The notes under the pieces are model-generated. The model was not told the DNA's origin. It saw nothing but the letters and a program-made list of their open reading frames with translations, and did no database searches. The translations under genes and the position numbers were made by a program. Below are positions 16,469 to 25,020 of a stretch of 64,000 bases of DNA, in pieces (the stretch's first letter is position 1; each line of letters begins with the position of its first letter). The DNA comes from Flavihumibacter sp. UBA7668 (GTDB lineage: Bacteria; Bacteroidota; Bacteroidia; Chitinophagales; Chitinophagaceae), in NCBI RefSeq assembly GCF_002483205.1, contig NZ_DLHM01000001.1, positions 62,001-126,000 of the forward strand, read 5' to 3'.

Positions 16469-18019
16469 CTATTTTCGGGGGATCGTAACCGTTACCGTAG
16501 TTCCCTGATCCAATTCACTTTCAAACCGGATATCACCATCCAGTAAAGAAAGGTATCTTTTAACGATATGCAATCCCAGACCGGTACCCTGAATATTGAA
16601 GGCATTTTTGGCACGAAAAAAACTATCAAACAAGTACTCCTGGTCTTCCTTTGCAACACCAATTCCTTCATCTTTAACCGAGATCAGGATGCTATCTACC
16701 TGTTCTTCTACCCTGATCTGTATAGGCTTGCCGGCATCTGAAAATTTGATTGCATTGCTGAAAATATTAATAAGGGTATGTTTGATAATCCGCTTATCTG
16801 TGACACATTCAACAACTGATGGAATTGCCTGAATAAAATGCTGACCTTCCTTCATTGAAGGTTTTAATTCATCCTCCACTTCTTCAATTACAATCCTAAG
16901 ATTAACCGTCTCCAATTTTGTTTCCACTTTTCCTTCTTCCAGTTTACCAAAGGATAGAAAATCTTCCAGCAGGTCGTTCAGGTGTTTCACCGCATCTTTC
17001 ACTCTTTTCACATGTTTATCCCGCTGCGGCTGTTCTTCTGCCTGCTGGTATCTGCTAATCAGTGTTGCGGAGGAAAGTATGGTACTAAGCGGAGTTCTGA
17101 ATTCATGAGATGCCATCGATACAAAACGCGATTTGATCTCACTCAATTCTTTTTCTTTGCTGAGCGCATCTTCCAACTCCAATTGCGATCGCTCCAGCTC
17201 ATGCAGGGCTTCTTTTAAAATCAGGGTTCTTTCTTCCACCTTATTTTCCAAATCCGAGTTCAATTTCCGTACGTCGTTGGTAATGCTTTCCAATTGTTCC
17301 TTTTGCTGCAATAGCTTCTGTTCAGCTTCTTTCCGCTGCGTAATATCAATAATAAACGCGATTACATACTTCCCTCTTTTATCACTAAAATGGCTTAGAC
17401 TGATTTCAACCGGGAATTCTGAGCCATCTCTTCTTTTGGCAAACAGATCACGCCCCTGCCCCATTCGCCGATTCCCGGGATTCTTATAAAAATTAGCCCT
17501 TGATTTCTCATGTCCATAATGAAACCGCTGAGGAATCAGCATTTCAATAGTTTGTCCCAATAACTGGTGTTTTTCATATCCAAACAGCCGCTCAGCTTCC
17601 GGATTAACCAGAATGATTTGCCCTTTACCATTGGTTAGAACGATCCCTTCTGTAGCATGTTCAAATAATGCATTTACCTGCCGCTCTTCCCTTTCCAAAC
17701 TGCGGTACAATCGCTTCAGATAAATTACCAGCGTCATCGTCATAATAATTACGACTGCTGAAAAAATATGCTGCAGCCAGATCTGAACAGTAGTTTCTGA
17801 TGCATTGGGATAATACATTGAAATAAAAGTGAAGATCAGGCCGGTGATACCAAAAATGCGGGTATACAAGTCATCCTTTAAAAAGATGGTAAGCAGTATA
17901 GCAATGATATAACCACCATCAAAGAAACTATAGTCGGGTTGCTGGTACTGCATAAATGCGGTTGCACCAATAACAGCGATACTAAATAATATAATGGGGA
18001 GTGGATTCTCTTTGAACAT
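16469..18019 (-). CDS. PAS-domain sensor histidine kinase, FixL-like
   Basis: A 516-residue membrane kinase. It has about three N-terminal helices (8-23, 36-47, 54-70) plus one near 84-100, a PAS domain (about 112-230), a coiled-coil linker (232-295), HisKA with the phospho-acceptor in SMASHEFRTPLST (H305), and an HATPase domain with DEGIGV and GTGLGLHIVKRY. In the PAS domain, LIPQRFHYGH places H170 where FixL has its heme-ligand histidine, though the same LIP...H pattern also occurs in PAS domains not known to bind heme. It converges on the oxidase operon and has no receiver or adjacent response regulator, so the receiver-CRP protein at the far end is a candidate partner. Confidence 0.88.
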   Translation of the reverse strand: MFKENPLPIILFSIAVIGATAFMQYQQPDYSFFDGGYIIAILLTIFLKDDLYTRIFGITGLIFTFISMYYPNASETTVQIWLQHIFSAVVIIMTMTLVIYLKRLYRSLEREERQVNALFEHATEGIVLTNGKGQIILVNPEAERLFGYEKHQLLGQTIEMLIPQRFHYGHEKSRANFYKNPGNRRMGQGRDLFAKRRDGSEFPVEISLSHFSDKRGKYVIAFIIDITQRKEAEQKLLQQKEQLESITNDVRKLNSDLENKVEERTLILKEALHELERSQLELEDALSKEKELSEIKSRFVSMASHEFRTPLSTILSSATLISRYQQAEEQPQRDKHVKRVKDAVKHLNDLLEDFLSFGKLEEGKVETKLETVNLRIVIEEVEDELKPSMKEGQHFIQAIPSVVECVTDKRIIKHTLINIFSNAIKFSDAGKPIQIRVEEQVDSILISVKDEGIGVAKEDQEYLFDSFFRAKNAFNIQGTGLGLHIVKRYLSLLDGDIRFESELDQGTTVTVTIPRK

Positions 18020-18233
18020 ATATGAAAGTTAGAAAAAAACCATATCTAGGTGTTTTCAATTAAGCTGCGTAAAACCCCTTATAAGAGTTTCCACGGAAGA
18101 CCATTGAACCCGTAATTTCAGGAAATCCCCCGAACATGCATCGTGTTTTTACGAATAAATCATCCAAAAACGCGTGTTTCGAGGACAAACACTTGCATTT
18201 TTGGCCCATTCATCGAAAAAACCCCATGCCTAC

Positions 18234-18264
18234 TTGTATTTTCCGAAGCTCGTGATGATCTTTG
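18234..18264 (+). promoter_or_regulatory. Candidate promoter of T9SS-tailed protein gene
   Basis: TTG at 18234-18236 and GATCTTTG at 18257-18264 (one mismatch to TAnnTTTG) are separated by 20 nt, the usual Bacteroidota -33/-7 spacing. Transcription would start near 18269, leaving a leader of about 100 nt. The rest of the 348-nt gap (18020-18367) shows no other gene. Confidence 0.4.
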
Positions 18265-18367
18265 TATTGTTGATCGCAAATCCAAGATGCCTACAAACAA
18301 CCACCTAGAAAACAAAAATCAAAGTCCTAAGAAAACCAGCATCACGTTCCTTACCCAAAAGAGCTTT

Positions 18368-19627
18368 ATGAAAACTTCGTACCTTTTAATGCTGGTGATT
18401 ATCACAAACTTCTTCACCCTCGGAGCAACAGCTCAGGATATTCACTTCACCAATTATAAGCTGGAAAGCGGTGCAGCCGGACAAAGAGGCGCTATGTACC
18501 GTTTCTCATCCGTTACTACGAATGCTTTTGGAAAAGCAGAAGCAGATTGTATCGTAAAAATTGAAAATATCACTCCGGGTGTTGTATTGAAACAACTCCA
18601 CCATAATACAACCAATAACTTATCTGTTTTTCAGCCTGAGGTTGAATATGCCGGAATCAACGGTCCTTCATGGGTTGAATTCAGCTTCACTTTTGTAAAT
18701 AATAACCAGCCCCTGGATCAGCCGAATGGTTATTCACTTCCTGAAATTACTACTTCAGTTTCTGGTCTAAACAACTATGGTGCAGCACACGAATTTGCAG
18801 AATGTTACCTCGGATACGGAAGTAAAGTGGTATATGATAATGAAATCACTTCTTTGATGATTTCTGCCGCCAACAGCGGATACCGTGCAGAAAACAAATG
18901 GGGTAAAGCAAATACAAGCAGCGAGAAAATCAGTATAGTAAACAAAAACATCACTACCATCCGGGTTAAAATCGGCGTAAATCGTAATAACAATGAGTGG
19001 GCCGGACGTGCGCAATACAAAATTGAGTTGAAGAATTCAACTCCTGACATGACGACTGTTTATATGCCGCATATCGTAGGATTTCAGGCTCGCATGCAAA
19101 CAGATATCATTGAACTGGCCTGGTCTTGTCCTTCTCAGGAAAAACTGCAGGATATCAGCATCGAGAAAAGTGTGGATGGTGAAATTTTCCGCGAAGTTGC
19201 CCGCTATAACAGAGCTTCTATGCCGAAAGCCGGATTGTATCAGTTCACAGATGATTCAAAAGCAGCTTCTACCATGGGTGCGGTTTTCTATCGCCTTCGT
19301 ACCCGCGATATGCAGGGTAATTTTGAATACTCTTCCGTTAAAATGGTAGCGCTTGGTAAAAAAGATGATTTCATCCCTACAGAACTGACCATCGATCCTC
19401 AAACTGGTTCTACCGTTCTGTTGACTCCACTTGCCTGGCAGCAGAAGCAGATCTTTGTTGAGATCTTTAATGAAAAGGGTGATCTGGTAAAGAAAATGTC
19501 TGATACGCCAAAAGGAGTTCAGTATGATCTTACCACCAAAACACTTGCTTCCGGAGTTTATGTAGTTCGTTTTACTTGCGGAAAGCAATATTCTACCCAG
19601 TATTTAATTCAGTCAGAAAGTTTATAG
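18368..19627 (+). CDS. Secreted protein with T9SS C-terminal domain
   Basis: A 419-residue protein with an N-terminal signal peptide (MKTSYLLMLVIITNFF, cleavage probably after ATAQ). The C-terminal domain has the type A sorting-signal pattern of the type IX system: an FNEKGDLVKK strand, then LASGVYVVRF, and a final strand with TQYLIQ. It should cross the outer membrane and be anchored or released there. The N-terminal 220 residues are beta-rich and unrecognised; residues about 235-320 look like a fibronectin-type strand set. In-frame ATGs exist at 18143 and 18290; 18368 places the signal peptide correctly. Transcription ends at a strong hairpin just downstream. Confidence 0.82.
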   Translation: MKTSYLLMLVIITNFFTLGATAQDIHFTNYKLESGAAGQRGAMYRFSSVTTNAFGKAEADCIVKIENITPGVVLKQLHHNTTNNLSVFQPEVEYAGINGPSWVEFSFTFVNNNQPLDQPNGYSLPEITTSVSGLNNYGAAHEFAECYLGYGSKVVYDNEITSLMISAANSGYRAENKWGKANTSSEKISIVNKNITTIRVKIGVNRNNNEWAGRAQYKIELKNSTPDMTTVYMPHIVGFQARMQTDIIELAWSCPSQEKLQDISIEKSVDGEIFREVARYNRASMPKAGLYQFTDDSKAASTMGAVFYRLRTRDMQGNFEYSSVKMVALGKKDDFIPTELTIDPQTGSTVLLTPLAWQQKQIFVEIFNEKGDLVKKMSDTPKGVQYDLTTKTLASGVYVVRFTCGKQYSTQYLIQSESL

Positions 19628-20485
19628 TTGAAATTTCAGGGTCTCGAATGGCAACATGAAAATGTTGCCATTTTTTTTGCCCATTTTCTCGGAAGTAAAA
19701 TACAGGGTTTTACCGTCCGGAGAAACAGTCGGACAATAATCCAGCTGATCCGAATTGGCAGCTTTCAGATTTATTGCTTTTTCCCAGGATCCGTCCGTCT
19801 TTCTCCTGCTCATATAAAGATCACCCCGGCCGGTATCATCCGGTCGGCCATATGAAGTGAAAATCAGATAGGATTCATCCGGGGCAATATAGGCATTGAA
19901 CTCATAGGTCAGCCCATTCACACCAGTGTCCAGTACAAGCGCCGGTAACCAGTCTCCGTTTCTATATTCAGCACGATAAATATCCTCTTTACCAACACCT
20001 CCGGTCCGTTCAGATGTAAAATACAAATGGCCCGAGCGGGTAACCGAAGGATAGTATTCATCTTTTTCTGAATTAACAGAAGCGCCCAGAATTCTAGGCT
20101 CTCCCCATCCTCCCTGTTTTTTCTCCATCATCCAGATATCAACATCATCGCCTTCCCTATTCGGCTTTGGTCGGCCGGATGCAAAAAACAACCGGTTACC
20201 ATCCGGTGAAAAAAAGGGTTCCAGATCCCGGTATTTTCCACTGAATGGCGCAACCATAGGATCACTCCATGAACCATCCGGTTTTTTGTGCAGTTGATAA
20301 ATTGTCTGTTTTTTCCAGTCATCCCCCTGTCGGGTAAAAAAGGCTTCCTTGCCATCAGGAGAAATGGTCAGATCACGTTCATACCCATTTGTATTTATCT
20401 GTTTATCCAACACCTGTTGCGAAAGGATAGGTTCTGCCACCACCAAAACCAGTATCAACAGATTTGGTAAAAATTTGCTGTTCAT
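19622..20485 (-). CDS. Secreted PD40/TolB-like beta-propeller protein
   Basis: A 287-residue protein with a signal peptide (MNSKFLPNLLILVLVVAEPI) and repeated WD40-like PD40 motifs: DLTISPDGKEAFFTR, EPFFSPDGNRLFFAS, YPSVTRSGHLYFTSER, NAYIAPDESYLIFTS and CPTVSPDGKTLYFTSE. These form propeller blades typical of TolB-type and OmpA-associated periplasmic proteins. The ligand is unknown. An in-frame ATG at 20557 would hide the signal peptide, so 20485 is chosen. Its last 6 nt overlap the converging T9SS gene, and its C-terminal codons contain that gene's terminator hairpin. It is divergent from the exporter operon by 47 nt. Confidence 0.85.
   Translation of the reverse strand: MNSKFLPNLLILVLVVAEPILSQQVLDKQINTNGYERDLTISPDGKEAFFTRQGDDWKKQTIYQLHKKPDGSWSDPMVAPFSGKYRDLEPFFSPDGNRLFFASGRPKPNREGDDVDIWMMEKKQGGWGEPRILGASVNSEKDEYYPSVTRSGHLYFTSERTGGVGKEDIYRAEYRNGDWLPALVLDTGVNGLTYEFNAYIAPDESYLIFTSYGRPDDTGRGDLYMSRRKTDGSWEKAINLKAANSDQLDYCPTVSPDGKTLYFTSEKMGKKNGNIFMLPFETLKFQL
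19647..19678 (+). terminator. Intrinsic terminator with GAAA tetraloop
   Basis: ATGGCAACAT (19648-19657), loop GAAA, ATGTTGCCAT (19662-19671), then an uninterrupted T-run to 19678; one more A-T pair can extend the stem. It lies 20 nt after the stop of the T9SS-tailed gene. The whole structure is also coding sequence of the converging PD40 gene. Confidence 0.85.
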
Positions 20486-20532
20486 AAAGAAAGGAAGGTT
20501 AATTTTAATACATTCAAATATTCCCGGATTGT

Positions 20533-21624
20533 ATGAAACTACTTCCTTTTCCGGCATTCCTATTCTATAGTCTGCTGTATTTTTGCAGTTGTTCTGAAAA
20601 GAACAAAACCATTCAACCCACCGTACAGGGAATTACTGAATCGGTATATGCTTCCGGCACTATCAAAACCAGGAATCAATACCAATTGTATTCTACAGTA
20701 AATGGCATCATTGAAGAAGTGCTTGTAAAGGAGGGTGATCTTGTAAAAAAAGGCAGTCCCATTTACAAAATCAATAATGAGCTGGTTCGATTAAATACCG
20801 AAAACGCTGCACTTTCCGCCTCCTATGCAGCAGAAGAAAACAACCGCAACCGGCTGAATGAATTAAAGGCATCCCTCGATTTTTCCAAAAGCAAGTTTAA
20901 AACAGATTCCTCCCTTTTTAAACGGCAGCAGGAATTATGGTCGCAGGGAATCGGCACCCGAAATGAATTGGAACAACGGGAACTGGCGATGGAGAATGCA
21001 GCATCCAATCTGGAAATAGCCCACAGAAAATACGAAGAACTGGAACGACAGATACGCTTCAATTCACAACAGGCAAAAAAAAGCCTGGAGATTAGCCGAA
21101 CCCAACAAAATGATTTCACCATCAAAAGCGAATCCGATGGGAAAATTTACAAACTTCTTAAAGAAAAAGGAGAAACAGTGAATCTGCAGCAACCCATCGC
21201 CACTATTGGTGATGCCGGAGAATTCATACTGGAGCTATTGGTGGATGAATACGATATCGCCCGCATAAAAGAGGGACAAAAAATAATTGTTCAGATGGAC
21301 AGTTACAAAGGCAAGATTTATAAAGCAACCCTTACCAGGATTGATCCCATTATGGATGAACGAACCCGTAGTTTCCTTGTTGAAGCCAGTTTCATCAACG
21401 CACCGGATAAACTGTATCCAAATCTTTCAGCTGAAGCAAACATTGTAATACAAACCAAAGAAAAAACGATTACAATTCCCAGAAACTACCTGGTACAGGA
21501 CTCTTTTGTTTTATTGGAAAATAAAGAAAAAAGAAAAGTAAAAACCGGACTGAAAGATTATCAGATAGTGGAAATTCTGGATGGCATATCCATGAGTGAT
21601 AAACTACTTGATCCATTAAAATGA
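20533..21624 (+). CDS. Periplasmic adaptor (membrane fusion) lipoprotein of ABC exporter
   Basis: A 363-residue HlyD/MacA-type adaptor with a lipoprotein-like N-terminus (YFCSC). It contains a biotinyl-lipoyl half motif (NGIIEEVLVKEGDLVKKG), a long alpha-hairpin coiled coil (about 90-190) with RQQELWSQG, the second lipoyl half (TIKSESDGKIYKLLKEKG) and beta-barrel segments. It would link the inner membrane permease to an outer membrane channel. The stop codon overlaps the permease ATG by 4 nt. The exported substrate is unknown. Confidence 0.9.
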   Translation: MKLLPFPAFLFYSLLYFCSCSEKNKTIQPTVQGITESVYASGTIKTRNQYQLYSTVNGIIEEVLVKEGDLVKKGSPIYKINNELVRLNTENAALSASYAAEENNRNRLNELKASLDFSKSKFKTDSSLFKRQQELWSQGIGTRNELEQRELAMENAASNLEIAHRKYEELERQIRFNSQQAKKSLEISRTQQNDFTIKSESDGKIYKLLKEKGETVNLQQPIATIGDAGEFILELLVDEYDIARIKEGQKIIVQMDSYKGKIYKATLTRIDPIMDERTRSFLVEASFINAPDKLYPNLSAEANIVIQTKEKTITIPRNYLVQDSFVLLENKEKRKVKTGLKDYQIVEILDGISMSDKLLDPLK

Positions 21625-22880
21625 GCAGCAAACTGATCATACAGATCGCCTATTCTTTATTGATGGCGAGATGGAAACAAACCCTGGTAGCAGCTATAGG
21701 TGTAACCTTCAGTATCACCATGTTTATTACCCTGCTCAGTTTTATGACGGGATTGAATAAGCTGCTGGACGGCCTGATTCTCAACCGCACGGCACATGTG
21801 CGTTTGTATAATGAAGTTCGGCCGGATAGTATACAACCGGTGGAGATAGCTCCTGAATTTAAATCCAACTACCATATGATCCGGTCTGTAAAATCAGGCA
21901 ATAGCCGGCAGGAAATTTATAATAGTGAAGCAATTATGGATCGCATCGTGCAGGATGAGCGGGTACTCGGAATTGCACCCAAAATTACATCGCAGGTTTT
22001 CTTCAATGAAGGAAGTCTGGATATTACCGGCGTTGTTTATGGAATTGATGTGGAAGCCGAAACAAGGTTGTTTTTCTTTACTGATTATATGGTGAAGGGA
22101 ACAGCATCCGATTTAAAAAACGTTGCCAACAGTATTGTATTAGGTAAGGGTTTAGCAGATAAATTATTGGCAGATGTGGGAGAAATGGTACAGGTTACTA
22201 CTGCCCAGGGAGAACAATTCCGATTAAAAGTAGTGGGCCATTTTCAATCAGGTTTGCAGGAATTGGATAAGACACAGAGTTTTGCTTCCATTACAACCGT
22301 TCAAAAATTATTGGGAAAATCGGCCAATTATGTAACAGATATCCAAATCAAACTTACGGATGTTTCCCTGGCCCCGAAACTAGCCAGGGAATTCGGTACT
22401 ATCTTTTCCATTGATGCCGAAGATATTCAAACTGCCAATTCCCAGTTTGAAACGGGCACCACTATCCGAACCATTATCTCCTATGCTGTTGGCATAACCC
22501 TGCTGGTGGTTGCCGGATTCGGAATCTACAATATCCTCAACATGATGATCTATGAAAAAATGGATTCCATTGCTATTCTGAAAGCGACGGGATTTTCTGG
22601 TACTGATGTAAACCGGATCTTTATCCTTATTGCTTTGGGAATTGGTTTTTTTGGAGGTATAACCGGATTGCTGATGGGCTATCTGCTTTCTTCTCTAATT
22701 GACCAGATTCCTTTTAACACGGCGGCACTTCCAACTGTAACCACCTATCCTATCAACTACAATCCGATTTATTATTTAATTGGCGGAGCATTCTCCTTAT
22801 TCACGACCTGGTTTGCCGGTTATTTTCCCGCACGAAAAGCCAGTAAAATAGATCCCGTTGTCATTATCAGAGGTAAATAA
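21621..22880 (+). CDS. MacB/FtsX-type ABC transporter permease
   Basis: A 419-residue inner membrane protein with one N-terminal helix (about 17-42), a large periplasmic MacB-like domain (about 45-270) and three C-terminal helices (about 285-310, 333-360, 385-405). It ends ARKASKIDPVVIIRG, the usual FtsX-family coupling tail. This mechanotransmission-type permease works with the neighbouring adaptor and ATPase. It overlaps the adaptor gene by 4 nt (ATGA) and the ATPase gene starts 1 nt after its stop. Confidence 0.92.
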   Translation: MSSKLIIQIAYSLLMARWKQTLVAAIGVTFSITMFITLLSFMTGLNKLLDGLILNRTAHVRLYNEVRPDSIQPVEIAPEFKSNYHMIRSVKSGNSRQEIYNSEAIMDRIVQDERVLGIAPKITSQVFFNEGSLDITGVVYGIDVEAETRLFFFTDYMVKGTASDLKNVANSIVLGKGLADKLLADVGEMVQVTTAQGEQFRLKVVGHFQSGLQELDKTQSFASITTVQKLLGKSANYVTDIQIKLTDVSLAPKLAREFGTIFSIDAEDIQTANSQFETGTTIRTIISYAVGITLLVVAGFGIYNILNMMIYEKMDSIAILKATGFSGTDVNRIFILIALGIGFFGGITGLLMGYLLSSLIDQIPFNTAALPTVTTYPINYNPIYYLIGGAFSLFTTWFAGYFPARKASKIDPVVIIRGK

Positions 22881-22881
22881 T

Positions 22882-23562
22882 ATGAGTACCACTATACTCG
22901 AAGCAAAACATATTTACAAGCAGTTTTACGATCCGGTAAAAATAGATGTGCTGAAAGATATCAACTTCCAGGTGCAGTCGGGTGAATTTGTATCTGTAAT
23001 TGGGAAATCTGGCTGTGGAAAATCAACCCTTCTCTATATTTTATCAACCATGGATACAGATTATCAGGGAGAATTATATATAGATGGAAAAAAAATGACC
23101 GGATTAAAGGAAAAGGAACTGGCAGCCGTAAGGAATGAAAAAATAGGTTTTGTTTTTCAGTTTCATTACCTGTTGAATGAATTCAGTGTAATGGAAAACA
23201 TTATATTACCTGCCCGAAAACTGGCCAGAAAGCCCATTGAAGAAGTAAAAGAACGCTCTCTTTTCCTATTGAAAACCCTGGATATTACGAAACTGGCAGA
23301 TAAAAATCCACGGCAATTGTCAGGAGGGGAAAAGCAGCGGGTAGCCATCGCACGAGCCATGATAAATGAACCCAGGATCCTGATGGGTGATGAACCAACA
23401 GGAAACCTGGATAAGAAGAACAGCGAAATCGTTTTTCATACCTTCCAGCAACTGGCGCAGGAATTCCAGCAAAGCCTGCTGATCGTTACCCATGACCCTG
23501 AATTTGCCGAACGCACCAACCGCATCATTGAAATGGAAGATGGGCGTATTATCCGCCAATAA
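22882..23562 (+). CDS. ABC transporter ATP-binding protein (MacB/LolD type)
   Basis: A 226-residue ATPase with Walker A GKSGCGKST, Q-loop FVFQFHYLLNE, signature LSGGEKQRVAIARA, Walker B ILMGDEPTGNLD and switch His in IVTHD. Length and sequence fit the LolD/MacB/FtsE group, which couples to FtsX-like permeases. It is the last gene of the adaptor-permease-ATPase operon. The frame extends 24 nt upstream through a TTG inside the permease; the ATG at 22882 is preferred. Confidence 0.94.
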   Translation: MSTTILEAKHIYKQFYDPVKIDVLKDINFQVQSGEFVSVIGKSGCGKSTLLYILSTMDTDYQGELYIDGKKMTGLKEKELAAVRNEKIGFVFQFHYLLNEFSVMENIILPARKLARKPIEEVKERSLFLLKTLDITKLADKNPRQLSGGEKQRVAIARAMINEPRILMGDEPTGNLDKKNSEIVFHTFQQLAQEFQQSLLIVTHDPEFAERTNRIIEMEDGRIIRQ

Positions 23563-23642
23563 TTTTTATTTCAGGCGGTTACATTCAATCTCCCGAAGGC
23601 AACCAATTGTACACTGATTTGTTAGAAGACAAAATAGCAACT

Positions 23643-24272
23643 ATGGTCAACAGTGATCGCCAGATATCTGCAGAGAAAGCACCGATACCGGATGCTGAAC
23701 TATTACTTGGTTTAAAATTGTCTGATATCAATCGCCCTGTGAAAGAATTGTATAATGCCTATTTTGATTTGCTGACCACCTTCATTCGAACAAAGGGGGC
23801 TACGAGTGAAGAAGCTGCAGATATATTTCAGGAAACCATCCTGGTTTTTATAGATGCCATCCGGCAAAACCGGTTCAAAGGAGAAAGCTCCATCAAATCA
23901 TACCTGTTTGGGATAGCAAAAAACCTCTGGCTGGAAGAAATTAGAAGCAGTGAACGAAGAAACAAACGGCAACAGATTTTCCATCAGTCAGAACCAACCA
24001 TCGAATCTGCAGAAGCCCGTTTATTCAATAAAGAAATGAGAAAAATCTGGCTGCAGGTATTTGATTCAATAGGAGCCGTTTGTAAATCCATCCTGCTTGG
24101 ATTTTATTATGAAAAACTACCCATGCGCGAATTGCTGGAGAAAGTATCCTTTGCAAGTGAACAGGCAATCCGAAATAAAAAATCCAAATGCATGAAAAGT
24201 TTGAAAGAATTTCTGCTAAGCAACCCAACCTTAATTAACCAACTTAAAAGTACTGACATCCATGAATCCTAA
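23643..24272 (+). CDS. ECF-like RNA polymerase sigma factor
   Basis: About 209 residues of a small sigma-70 family factor. Region 2 runs through LYNAYFDLLTTFI, EEAADIFQETILVFIDAIR and SSIKSYLFGIAKNLWLEEIR. Region 4 is in the C-terminal part (SILLGFYYEKLPMRELLEKV, then EQAIRNKKSKCMKSL). A TTG at 23607 is also in frame; the ATG at 23643 is chosen. It overlaps the next gene by 11 nt. No anti-sigma zinc finger is nearby; the membrane TPR protein downstream occupies the usual anti-sigma position. Promoter specificity cannot be predicted. Confidence 0.88.
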   Translation: MVNSDRQISAEKAPIPDAELLLGLKLSDINRPVKELYNAYFDLLTTFIRTKGATSEEAADIFQETILVFIDAIRQNRFKGESSIKSYLFGIAKNLWLEEIRSSERRNKRQQIFHQSEPTIESAEARLFNKEMRKIWLQVFDSIGAVCKSILLGFYYEKLPMRELLEKVSFASEQAIRNKKSKCMKSLKEFLLSNPTLINQLKSTDIHES

Positions 24273-25020
24273 TTTACCTATTGATCATTTACTGGATGAA
24301 TTTTTACAGGGAACTATTTCAAAAGAGGTGCTGAAAAACCAGACACCACAATACCAGGAAGAGCAACTGGAAAAAGAAATCCGTCTGCATCAGGCAGCCA
24401 GTCTTTTTCTGGAAAGGGCACCTGTAATTGCGCAGGTGAATCTATTGCATGAGCAGTTCCTGAAAGAAACAAGGATGGAAAAAAAGGGTTCCGGTGTCCG
24501 ACTGACCAGTATAATGAGATGGATCAGTGTAGCTGCTGCAATCATTTTACTGGCAGGTGTTTTCTATTGGAAATCCGAACAACCTTCTGATGCAGGCAGC
24601 TTGTATGCAGTCATTTACCAGCCTTATCAGGTTCCTGTTTATCGTTCTGAAAATAAAGCTAATGCGATGGTTGAACTATATCGCAAAAAACAGTTTGGTG
24701 CATTAATACTCGATTACGAAAAAAAGACAGGTCTGGATAACCAGGATCATTTATTAGCCGGACTGAGTTATTCTGCGCTCGAACAGTGGAACCAGGCTGC
24801 ACAGGCATTTCAAGTTATTCTTGATGTGAACCTGAACAGTATTGATCCGCATTTTCAGGATGAAGCACAATTTTATGGAGGTCTTGCCTATCTGAAAGCC
24901 GGATCACTTGAAAAAGCAATTGAATTATTCAGCATTATCCGAACAGATCCGCAACATCTTTATCATAATCAGATTAGTGCAGATCAATTAAATGAACTGG
25001 AGGATCTGTTGCGGAAATAA
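24262..25020 (+). CDS. Membrane TPR-like protein, possible anti-sigma factor
   Basis: A 252-residue protein with a soluble N-terminal part (1-88), one membrane helix (ISVAAAIILLAGVFYW, about 90-105) and a C-terminal region with tetratricopeptide-like helices (DHLLAGLSYSALEQWNQAAQ, then QFYGGLAYLKAGSLEKAIEL). The topology, 11-nt overlap with the sigma gene and start MNPNLPIDHLLDEFLQGTIS resemble membrane anti-sigma factors, but no zinc-binding HxxxCxxC is present. Its 3' end overlaps the converging CHAT gene by 37 nt. Role as a sigma regulator is inference. Confidence 0.75.
   Translation: MNPNLPIDHLLDEFLQGTISKEVLKNQTPQYQEEQLEKEIRLHQAASLFLERAPVIAQVNLLHEQFLKETRMEKKGSGVRLTSIMRWISVAAAIILLAGVFYWKSEQPSDAGSLYAVIYQPYQVPVYRSENKANAMVELYRKKQFGALILDYEKKTGLDNQDHLLAGLSYSALEQWNQAAQAFQVILDVNLNSIDPHFQDEAQFYGGLAYLKAGSLEKAIELFSIIRTDPQHLYHNQISADQLNELEDLLRK

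Noticed and set aside
16456..16486. ACGATCC...GGATCGT inverted repeat after the oxidase operon
   Set aside because: Only 7 bp, long loop, no T-run, and it overlaps the 3' codons of the kinase gene; too weak to call a terminator.
18143..18367. N-terminal extension of the T9SS-tailed protein
   Set aside because: It contains the best promoter candidate (18234-18264) and would place the signal peptide 75 residues inside the protein.
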